Positions 7,819 through 12,695 of a DNA stretch of 12,695 nucleotides are shown in pieces. A model generated the notes under the pieces. It saw only the letters and a list, made by a program, of their open reading frames with translations. It was not told the origin of the DNA and made no database searches. Both the position numbers and the translations under genes were made by a program. Numbering within the stretch: position 1 is the first letter of the stretch; each line of letters begins with the position of its first letter. This DNA comes from an uncultured Eubacteriales bacterium. GTDB lineage: Bacteria; Bacillota; Clostridia; Oscillospirales; Acutalibacteraceae. Where the stretch lies: NCBI GenBank assembly GCA_900321905.1, contig ONXZ01000074.1, positions 1 through 12,695 of the forward strand, written 5' to 3'.

Positions 7819-8586
7819 TTATAATTCTTTAAATTTAATCGGTTTTCTCGGTGGGATACGCTTGTAGTTAACATCGGGGTATCCTATTATCATACAAGTC
7901 ACAGCCTTGTGACCTTTCGGTAGTTTGAGCATTGCTTTGATTTTTGGGTTAAGTTTTGTGCAGGCAACAAAAAATCCGCTGTACAGTACGCCGAGTCCGA
8001 GGCTGTTTGCCTCGATTTCCATATATGCGCTTGCAAGCGTTGCGTTTACAGTATCGTGACCCGAAACAACGATTACAAGCGGTGCGCCTTTAAAGAAAAA
8101 CGAGTCGTTAATATCAGTATTTTTCAGACTGTCGGAGAATTTTTTGCCGATGTTTACGCCTGTTCTGAACAGTTTAACGCACTCGCGTTCAAGTTCATCT
8201 TGCTTTGAGCCAAGTATCGTAAACGCAACGTTTTGCGAGTTTGCGCCGGTGGGTGCGTATCTGCCCGCTTCAAGGATTTTGTCAATTTTTTCCTGCTCAA
8301 CGGGCGTGTCTTTGTACTGGCGGATTGTGCGCCTGCTCTTCATCGCTTCAAGCAGAGTGTCGCTGTCAATCTCCGTCATCGGCACATACTCGCCGCAGCC
8401 ATCTTTGCTGTACTCGGGCATATCAATCGCGCTGACAGGGCATACCGCAAAACAGTGACCGCACTCAATGCAGCCTTTGCGCAGTTTTGCTTTGCCGTCT
8501 TCAATGAAAAGCGCGGACGCCACGCAGTCCTTCACGCATTGACCGCAACCAATGCACGCATCTTTGTTAATAGTTACCTTATCCAT
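7819..8586 (-). CDS. Nitroreductase-family flavoprotein with N-terminal 2x[4Fe-4S] ferredoxin domain
   Basis: A redox protein fusing a bacterial-type ferredoxin to an FMN-binding nitroreductase domain; such fusions are thought to pass electrons from ferredoxin-level donors through the clusters to flavin. The substrate is unknown. The 255-residue protein has two cluster motifs, C11-x2-C14-x2-C17-x3-C21 and C39-x2-C42-x2-C45-x3-C49, each followed by a normal spacing. The nitroreductase domain follows at about 75-255, with FMN-binding SRRTIRQYK (84-92) and the APTGANSQN motif (111-119). An extra Cys64 lies in the linker. The start has a strong ribosome site, AAGGGGG on the minus strand within the 10-bp gap after the NERD gene. 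Presence of this fusion suits an anaerobe. It is the middle gene of three read from the promoter near 9400. Confidence 0.93.
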   Translation of the reverse strand: MDKVTINKDACIGCGQCVKDCVASALFIEDGKAKLRKGCIECGHCFAVCPVSAIDMPEYSKDGCGEYVPMTEIDSDTLLEAMKSRRTIRQYKDTPVEQEKIDKILEAGRYAPTGANSQNVAFTILGSKQDELERECVKLFRTGVNIGKKFSDSLKNTDINDSFFFKGAPLVIVVSGHDTVNATLASAYMEIEANSLGLGVLYSGFFVACTKLNPKIKAMLKLPKGHKAVTCMIIGYPDVNYKRIPPRKPIKFKEL

Positions 8587-8596
8587 AATGTCCCCC

Positions 8597-9355
8597 TTAT
8601 TTGCTCGCCCTTATCAGGCTTTCAATTTTCCTGATTTGCTCTTTTGTTAAGTTTGCATCACCGCTGAGAATATATCCAAGCATTTCGTGCCTGCTTTTGT
8701 ATGCAAAAACAGGACACTTGCTGCAGTCGCCGTAAATCTCAACCGCCGCTTCAGGGTTTGCAAAGTACACAACGCCGTTAATGTATGTGCGCACACCGTT
8801 TGCTTTTAAGTACCTCGACAGCCTGAAAACGTGCGTGCCGACCTGCTTTATCGGACTGTAAAATTCCTTGCTGTACGGAGTGCCGCCGCGTCCGACCTTG
8901 TGCTGAATCCAGTCTTTTTCGTCAACATCAGCCTCAATATAACCTTTTTGATTTTTTGTTTCAATCACAAAAATGCCGCTTTTGCCGATTACTATATTGT
9001 CAATCTCGCTCGTTTTACCGTCGTATGTAATGTGAACGTCCTGCACAACGGTGTATCCCTGCGGAAGATGTGATAGCAAAAACGCAGTTTCCGTTTCACC
9101 CTCGATGCCGGATTTGAGTATTTCCGCTTTGCTGTCGTCTTTGGTCACTCCGACTGCAAACGCTATAAACCCGATTAATGCCGATAATGCACACAGCGAG
9201 CCAAAAAGCGTAAAACCGCTCACCGCATAAACTGCGCCGAAAAAAACGGTTGCAGCCAGCATAATTATACACACAAAAAAACTTGCAGAGCGGTGCGATT
9301 TTTCCTCAATATACTCTTTTTCAAGATGGTGGTCGTTTTTAACAATTTTTGCCAT
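8597..9355 (-). CDS. NERD-domain (nuclease-related) membrane protein
   Basis: A 252-residue protein with two membrane helices (about residues 25-46 and 48-70) after a charged N-terminus, then a cytoplasmic NERD domain. NERD is a predicted restriction-endonuclease-like fold; activity is rarely shown and the role here is unknown. Signature residues: Glu87 in GIEGETETAFLL, Asp119 in SEIDNIVIGKSGIFVIETKN with Glu132 and Lys134 making a D...ExK pattern, and a conserved-looking SPIKQ (167-171). A Cys-x2-Cys pair (211, 214) sits near the C-terminus, and a helical KEQIRKIESLI segment ends the protein. The ATG at 9355 follows GGGG five to six bases upstream on the minus strand; the frame is closed just before it. 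First gene of the operon, 10 bp ahead of the nitroreductase, with a sigma70-like promoter upstream. No toxin, helicase or kinase domain is fused to it. Confidence 0.85.
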   Translation of the reverse strand: MAKIVKNDHHLEKEYIEEKSHRSASFFVCIIMLAATVFFGAVYAVSGFTLFGSLCALSALIGFIAFAVGVTKDDSKAEILKSGIEGETETAFLLSHLPQGYTVVQDVHITYDGKTSEIDNIVIGKSGIFVIETKNQKGYIEADVDEKDWIQHKVGRGGTPYSKEFYSPIKQVGTHVFRLSRYLKANGVRTYINGVVYFANPEAAVEIYGDCSKCPVFAYKSRHEMLGYILSGDANLTKEQIRKIESLIRASK

Positions 9356-9384
9356 TTTTTACCCCATATCTATCAGTTAATCAC

Positions 9385-9413
9385 ATACTAACATAATACG
9401 GTATGCTTGTCAA
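9385..9413 (-). promoter_or_regulatory. Sigma70-type promoter of the NERD-nitroreductase-esterase operon
   Basis: On the minus strand a perfect -35 TTGACA (9408-9413) is followed by 17 bp and a -10 TAGTAT (9385-9390, 4 of 6). The start codon of the NERD gene is about 30 bp beyond the -10. It shares the 129-bp divergent spacer with the promoter of the LRR gene. Confidence 0.65.
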
Positions 9414-9432
9414 AATATTTGAACAAAAAAAC

Positions 9433-9461
9433 TTTACAAACGCCAAGTGTTTGTATATAAT
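9433..9461 (+). promoter_or_regulatory. Sigma70-type promoter of the LRR surface-protein gene
   Basis: A -35 TTTACA (9433-9438) and a perfect -10 TATAAT (9456-9461) are separated by exactly 17 bp. The ribosome site AGAGGTG (9472-9478) follows closely, so the leader is very short. The spacer is filled by a dyad symmetry listed separately. Confidence 0.8.
9435..9455. promoter_or_regulatory. Candidate operator: 21-bp dyad in the LRR promoter spacer
   Basis: Perfect 7-bp arms TACAAAC and GTTTGTA are separated by 7 bp, and a C-G pair extends inside the loop. The dyad occupies the space between the -35 and -10 boxes and touches both, a usual place for a repressor or MerR-like activator. No regulator gene is adjacent, so the binding protein is unknown. 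Confidence 0.45.
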
Positions 9462-9484
9462 TAAAGTGAACAGAGGTGTGAATT

Positions 9485-10693
9485 ATGAAAAGGACATTTT
9501 CCTTGATTTTAGCGATTATAATGCTTGTTAGCACAAGTGTCGGCATAGCATTTTCTGTCACTGCAGAAGAAGCGAAAAAATGCGGCGTTAACGTGTACTA
9601 TAACTATGATTCAGATAGTAATACACTTACAATCAGCGGCGCGGGAAGTATGTACAACTACGACAACGGCAGGGAAGTTGATGTGCAGTATTCGCCGTTT
9701 TATAACAATAATGATATCAAATCAATTATTATTGAAAGCGGGGTCACGACCGTTGGCGCCTGTGCGTTTTGCGGCTGTGAAAATGTTGAGAGTGTGACTA
9801 TTCCAAATACTGTATCGGCAATCGGCAGGGAGGCGTTTTGCAATTGCAAAAGTCTCACAAGTATTGTTATTCCAAATAGCGTTAGTACAATAGATACTGA
9901 AGCGTTTTATAACTGCAACAATATGACAGATATCACTATCGGTAGCGGTGTTACGAGCATAGGCTTTGGCGCGTTTAATATCAGTACCCTGAAGCAGGTG
10001 AGATATAGCGGAACTGTAAGTGATTGGCAAAAAGTCATTGTTGGCGATAACAATTTTCCAAATGCTGACATTAAATGCACAAACGGCATTATCTGCAAAA
10101 CGCATAACTTCAAAACATACCTTGTAAAAGCCACAACAAAATCCGATGGTGCAAAATGTGTAAAATGCACCGTATGCGGTAAAGTTAAAAGTAAGACAGT
10201 TATCAAAAAAATTGCAAGCGTCAAACTCTTCAAAACAGCCTATACATTTAACGGCAAGGCTAAAAAGCCTGCGGTTACTGTATTTAACAGTGCTAACAAC
10301 AAAATTACATCATATACCGTTAACTATCCCAAAGGCAGAAAAAATGTTGGAACTTACACGGTTACAATTAAGTTTGGCGGAAATTACAGCGGTACGGTAA
10401 AACGCAGTTTCGTTATTAATCCGCAGACAGTTAAAAAGATTGACGCAAAAAAGGTCTCGCCGTCAAAAATTGCTATTGCCTTTAAAAAAGTGAGTGGCGT
10501 CAGCGGATATGAAATTTATCAGTATAACTACCAAAAAAACAAATACACACTTGTAAAAAGAACAAAAAAGCCGGCAAGAGTCACCCTCAAAAAGAAAGGT
10601 GAGCACACGGTTAAATACGCTGTTCGTACTTATAAAAAGGTGAACGGCAAAACCTACAAAAGCGTATTCAAATACGGCTCAAAAAAGCTCTGA
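9485..10693 (+). CDS. Secreted leucine-rich-repeat (LRR_5/BspA-like) surface protein
   Basis: A 402-residue secreted protein of unknown partner, plausibly an adhesin or cell-wall-associated protein. It starts with a signal peptide (residues 1-27, KR then a hydrophobic core, likely cut after VTA). Four LRR_5 repeats of 23 residues follow at 80-102, 103-125, 126-148 and 149-170, with the pattern SVTIPNTVSAIGREAFxxC. A Cys cluster comes next (Cys198, Cys204, then CVKCTVCG at 225-232), a module I have seen described in clostridial surface proteins as a short ribbon-like linker. Residues 246-313 resemble a bacterial Ig-like repeat (KNVGTYTVTIKFGGNYSGT). Residues 318-402 form a Lys-rich fibronectin-III-like end (GYEIYQYNYQ ... 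VRTYKKVNGKTY). There is no LPXTG sorting signal or second membrane helix, so retention may depend on the basic C-terminus. It has its own promoter, ribosome site and terminator, and is monocistronic. Confidence 0.88.
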   Translation: MKRTFSLILAIIMLVSTSVGIAFSVTAEEAKKCGVNVYYNYDSDSNTLTISGAGSMYNYDNGREVDVQYSPFYNNNDIKSIIIESGVTTVGACAFCGCENVESVTIPNTVSAIGREAFCNCKSLTSIVIPNSVSTIDTEAFYNCNNMTDITIGSGVTSIGFGAFNISTLKQVRYSGTVSDWQKVIVGDNNFPNADIKCTNGIICKTHNFKTYLVKATTKSDGAKCVKCTVCGKVKSKTVIKKIASVKLFKTAYTFNGKAKKPAVTVFNSANNKITSYTVNYPKGRKNVGTYTVTIKFGGNYSGTVKRSFVINPQTVKKIDAKKVSPSKIAIAFKKVSGVSGYEIYQYNYQKNKYTLVKRTKKPARVTLKKKGEHTVKYAVRTYKKVNGKTYKSVFKYGSKKL

Positions 10694-10697
10694 CGCA

Positions 10698-10730
10698 AAA
10701 ATCGCCCCGAATCCTCGGGGCGATTTTCTT
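10698..10730 (+). terminator. Strong intrinsic terminator after the LRR gene
   Basis: A perfect 13-bp stem (10698-10710 with 10715-10727, core ATCGCCCCGA) and a 4-nt loop end in TTTTCTT. It starts 4 bp after the stop codon. Because the flanks are A-rich and T-rich it could also work in the reverse direction. Confidence 0.92.
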
Positions 10731-10833
10731 AATCGGTAAAAGCATATGGTTTGTTATTTGATACCGCAATAACAGGTATTATGCATACAGCGCATATTAT
10801 TGTACAAAAAAACTAACCCGGCAACAAATCTCA
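10731..10833. other. Intergenic stretch without a supported gene
   Basis: Between the LRR terminator and the next promoter I see no coding sequence. Only a weak ATACC/GGTAT stem near 10762-10780 stands out, and an 11-codon frame from 10782 without a ribosome site, which I do not call. Confidence 0.5.
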
Positions 10834-10862
10834 TTGACAGCAAAATTTTTGCCTTCTAATAT
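10834..10862 (+). promoter_or_regulatory. Sigma70-type promoter of the collagen-like gene, with spacer palindrome
   Basis: A perfect -35 TTGACA (10834-10839), a 17-bp spacer and a -10 TAATAT (10857-10862, 4 of 6). The spacer begins with a palindrome, GCAAAA-T-TTTTGC (10840-10852), directly next to the -35 box. A strong ribosome site AGGGAGG (10881-10887) lies 6 bp before the ATG. Confidence 0.65.
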
Positions 10863-10893
10863 TGTGTTGGACATACAAAGAGGGAGGTAAAAA

Positions 10894-11841
10894 ATGAAAG
10901 TAAAATTTAATGAATTAAATATAGGTTCGGTTGTATTTCATCAATGGGATTTTGGCCAAACATTGGAGTTTGACGATGTCCACGATAATAGTGAGGCACA
11001 TTTTCCTGTCCCGGATTCATCGGAGATGGCAGTTGTAAAGGTGATAGGCAACAGCTGTGCTGTTCCTGACGGCACCCTGACGCTGAACAATGAAACACTG
11101 AAAGCGTATCTTTTTCAAAAAATCAACGGCAGCGGACTAACAAAAAAGACAATTATAATCAGGATTATTCCGCGTCCGCAACCGGAAGGATATGTTTACA
11201 ATCCTGATGATGACGAGGTGCTTGACTATCAAGAACTTAAAGACCGTGTTGAAGCGGTGGTAACCGCGGCAGAAAACGGCGAATACGATGGCGCTGACGG
11301 TCAGGACGGACAAGACGGTGCTGACGGCGAGGACGGCGCTTCGGCTTACGAAATTGCTGTTGATAACGGCTTTGTCGGTACCGAACAGCAATGGCTTGCA
11401 TCGCTTAAAGGCGATACAGGTGCTGCCGGCGCAAAAGGAGACAAGGGCGATAAAGGCGACAAAGGTGACAAGGGTGACCCTGGCGAAACGCCAATGCACA
11501 ATTACTCAACCACCGAGCAGGTCGTCGGTACATGGATTGATGGCAAGCCACTTTATGAACTTACAGTTATTGTTAACACTACGAGTAGCGCCGACCACAC
11601 CTACAGTTTTTCAGAATTGGGAATTCCTGAAAACATTGATTATATAAAATTCGATTATAACTATATTACTTCCGGAGGCGAAGTCGGCAGCGTATGGCGT
11701 GCAGACAACACGATTTACAGGGTTGTGATAAATAAGACTGCAAAAACGATTTTAGTAGCAACAGGAAGAGGAAATCCGGCTGTTCCGTTTGTAAATTATA
11801 TAACTATTCAATATACAAAATCGCTGTTGTCTGTTGGTTAA
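10894..11841 (+). CDS. Collagen-like protein with phage tail-fibre-like end domains
   Basis: A 315-residue protein without signal peptide or membrane helix. Residues 1-105 resemble the N-terminal domain of clostridial phage tail or baseplate-linked proteins (a W-x-FGQTLEF segment, a late IIIRIIPRPQPEGYVY segment), followed by a short acidic helix (107-130). Two collagen-type Gly-X-Y blocks follow: six Asp-rich triplets at 133-150 and nine triplets at 173-199 with a repeated GDK unit. Between them is the AYEIAVDNGF...WLASLKG linker often seen next to bacterial and phage collagen repeats. The C-terminal domain (about 205-315) opens with TEQVVGTWIDGKPLYELTV, a pattern I know from phage tail proteins. 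It probably forms a trimer. No other phage gene is in the window; the gene has its own promoter, a strong ribosome site and a hairpin after it. The family comparison is from memory. It could be a phage relic, a domesticated tail fibre, or a surface or spore filament. Confidence 0.8.
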   Translation: MKVKFNELNIGSVVFHQWDFGQTLEFDDVHDNSEAHFPVPDSSEMAVVKVIGNSCAVPDGTLTLNNETLKAYLFQKINGSGLTKKTIIIRIIPRPQPEGYVYNPDDDEVLDYQELKDRVEAVVTAAENGEYDGADGQDGQDGADGEDGASAYEIAVDNGFVGTEQQWLASLKGDTGAAGAKGDKGDKGDKGDKGDPGETPMHNYSTTEQVVGTWIDGKPLYELTVIVNTTSSADHTYSFSELGIPENIDYIKFDYNYITSGGEVGSVWRADNTIYRVVINKTAKTILVATGRGNPAVPFVNYITIQYTKSLLSVG

Positions 11842-11843
11842 AA

Positions 11844-11876
11844 AGCGACCTTACAGGCTTAGTATGTAAGGTTGCT
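11844..11876 (+). terminator. Probable terminator hairpin after the collagen-like gene
   Basis: Arms AGCGACCTTACA (11844-11855) and TGTAAGGTTGCT (11865-11876) pair over 12 positions with one G-U pair and a 9-nt loop, starting 2 bp after the stop. The T-run after it is poor (GTTATAATGT), so termination may be partial. Confidence 0.6.
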
Positions 11877-11900
11877 GTTATAATGTATTTAGCTGGTGGT

Positions 11901-11929
11901 TTGACTCACGTATAAAAATAATGTATAAT
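11901..11929 (+). promoter_or_regulatory. Sigma70-type promoter of the glycosyltransferase gene
   Basis: -35 TTGACT (11901-11906, 5 of 6), a 17-bp spacer and a perfect -10 TATAAT (11924-11929). The expected start of transcription near 11936 leaves a leader of under 30 nt before the start codon. Confidence 0.78.
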
Positions 11930-11942
11930 TATCTATTATACA
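11922..11942. promoter_or_regulatory. Candidate operator: 21-bp dyad over the -10 and start site
   Basis: Perfect 8-bp arms TGTATAAT and ATTATACA flank a 5-bp centre TATCT. The left arm contains the -10 box and the right arm covers the predicted transcription start. AT-rich arms can arise by chance, but the length and placement suit repressor binding. Confidence 0.4.
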
Positions 11943-11962
11943 AATGAAAAGTGAGAATGAAT

Positions 11963-12586
11963 ATGTCAAAAAAAGGATTACTTGTAATTTATAGTCCTCA
12001 GCATTTGGTGCAGTTTTTATGGTATTATTGTACCTTTTCAAATAATAAGCGTTGGGATGCACTGTGTCTTCCAAATTGTTTCGGAGCGCAGAATAATAAG
12101 AATTTTTGTGAAAAAACTGGTATTTTTGAAAATATATATTACGATGAAAAATACTTTTTAGAAGCTTCTGCAAAAGAACGTTTTAAAACATTTGGTGAAA
12201 TGTTCGGCGCTTTTTGTATAGGAAAAAAGCAGCAATATATACATCGTTTTTTATCTCAGTATGTTGATTTAACCTGCTATGACGAAATCAATGTATTATC
12301 GGATTACGGTGTCGTGTCGGGTATGTTTGTAGGACTTTCACGAGAAAAGAAAGTTGTTATAATGGAAGACGGCAATTCTGACTATAAAGAAAAAACCTAT
12401 AAAAACATATATAGAAAATCGCCGAGTATTATTAACACAGAAGGTTTTATAATGTCACTTCTTGGATATGCAAATGTTGCGTGTTTTTATCCGCTGAAAT
12501 CCACACGTTATTGCGATAAGTATTCAAGTCGCCCGAACCTTATGAAATACAATCATTATAAAAGAAATAATCAAATTAATGGGTGA
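11963..12586 (+). CDS. Putative polysaccharide glycosyltransferase, frameshifted N-terminal part
   Basis: I do not recognise this protein with confidence. The reading frame gives 207 residues starting MSKKGLLVIYSPQHLVQF. The opening beta-strand-like segment and the VVIMEDGNSDY motif (about residues 131-141) recall sialyl- and polysialyltransferase-like enzymes that build capsule or lipo-oligosaccharide; this is a weak family resemblance, not an assignment. ATG 11963 is preferred because an AAGTGAG sequence lies 7 bp upstream; GTG 11951 and ATG 11957 are in frame but lack a suitable site. The frame stops at 12586 just after a different frame opens: dropping one A from the AAAA run at 12560-12563 joins HYK to EIIKLMGELDS and stays open to the window edge, giving at least 244 residues. 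So it is probably a frameshifted or misread gene. The DNA is much richer in A and T than the ileS region, suggesting transfer. Confidence 0.6.
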   Translation: MSKKGLLVIYSPQHLVQFLWYYCTFSNNKRWDALCLPNCFGAQNNKNFCEKTGIFENIYYDEKYFLEASAKERFKTFGEMFGAFCIGKKQQYIHRFLSQYVDLTCYDEINVLSDYGVVSGMFVGLSREKKVVIMEDGNSDYKEKTYKNIYRKSPSIINTEGFIMSLLGYANVACFYPLKSTRYCDKYSSRPNLMKYNHYKRNNQING

Positions 12587-12695
12587 ATTAGATTCAAAAC
12601 CAGAATTAAATAATTCACCAAAAGAATATGCCTTTAGAATATATAAAATATACAATTTTTCTCCCCTAAAAAGATTAGAAATTAAAGAATTAAAT
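12561..12695 (+). pseudogene. Downstream out-of-frame continuation of the glycosyltransferase, cut by the window edge
   Basis: The frame one base over from the preceding gene is open from 12546 to the last base. From 12561 it reads KEIIKLMGELDS, then a Lys- and Glu-rich helical stretch including KEYAFRIYKIYNF and KRLEIKELN. It has no ribosome site of its own, and composition matches the upstream part, so it is best seen as the rest of the same gene after a one-base shift. Confidence 0.55.

Noticed and set aside
8597..9355. A new anti-phage defence system based on the NERD gene
   Set aside because: Neighbours are a nitroreductase and an esterase rather than helicase, ATPase or restriction genes, and no mobile context surrounds it; evidence is too thin.
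9384..9405. CATAC/GTATG inverted repeat over the -10 of the minus-strand operon
   Set aside because: Only 5-bp arms with a 12-bp centre in AT-rich DNA; easily due to chance.
10782..10817. Short 11-codon frame between the LRR terminator and the collagen-like gene
   Set aside because: No ribosome binding site or promoter, and too short to support without conservation data.
10894..12695. A prophage at the right end
   Set aside because: Only one phage-like gene is present and the next is a glycosyltransferase-like gene; no integrase, capsid, terminase or lysis genes are seen.

Overview
The window looks like chromosomal DNA of a Gram-positive clostridial bacterium, probably an Oscillospirales/Ruminococcaceae-type gut organism. 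The reasons are the gene order ileS-lspA-rluD, the clostridial style of the leucine-rich-repeat surface protein, and an intergenic element with AT-rich heptamer ends of a kind I associate with such genomes. This placement is inference; no rRNA or other phylogenetic marker was compared.

Region 1 (1-6180, + strand) is core and housekeeping: the 3' three quarters of ileS, a MITE-like repeat filling the whole gap, then a tightly packed run of lspA, an RluD-type pseudouridine synthase, a Cof-type HAD phosphatase, nfo (endonuclease IV) and a GNAT acetyltransferase. Within this run the junctions are overlaps of 8, 8 and 1 bp and then a 5-bp gap, so it reads as one translationally coupled transcript. 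The GNAT frame runs 189 bp into the oppositely oriented gene that follows.

Region 2 (5992-9355, - strand) is a three-gene operon read from a sigma70-type promoter near 9400: a membrane-anchored NERD-domain protein, a 2x[4Fe-4S] ferredoxin-nitroreductase fusion, and a carboxylesterase with three N-terminal membrane helices. Gaps are 10 and 9 bp. What joins these three proteins is not obvious.

Region 3 (9356-12695, + strand) is an accessory cell-surface region of single genes. It holds a secreted LRR_5/BspA-like protein with its own promoter and strong terminator, an orphan collagen-like protein whose ends resemble clostridial phage tail-fibre proteins, and an AT-rich putative polysaccharide glycosyltransferase that is frameshifted and runs off the window. 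Each of the three genes has a clear promoter with a 17-bp spacer and a different dyad symmetry lying in or over the promoter.

No tRNA, rRNA, CRISPR array, transposase or integrase was seen. The observations most worth a second look are the phage-tail-like collagen protein outside any prophage, the frameshifted glycosyltransferase, the MITE-like element that abuts lspA, the GNAT/esterase overlap, and the three unrelated promoter dyads. I found no convincing complete new defence or biosynthetic system.
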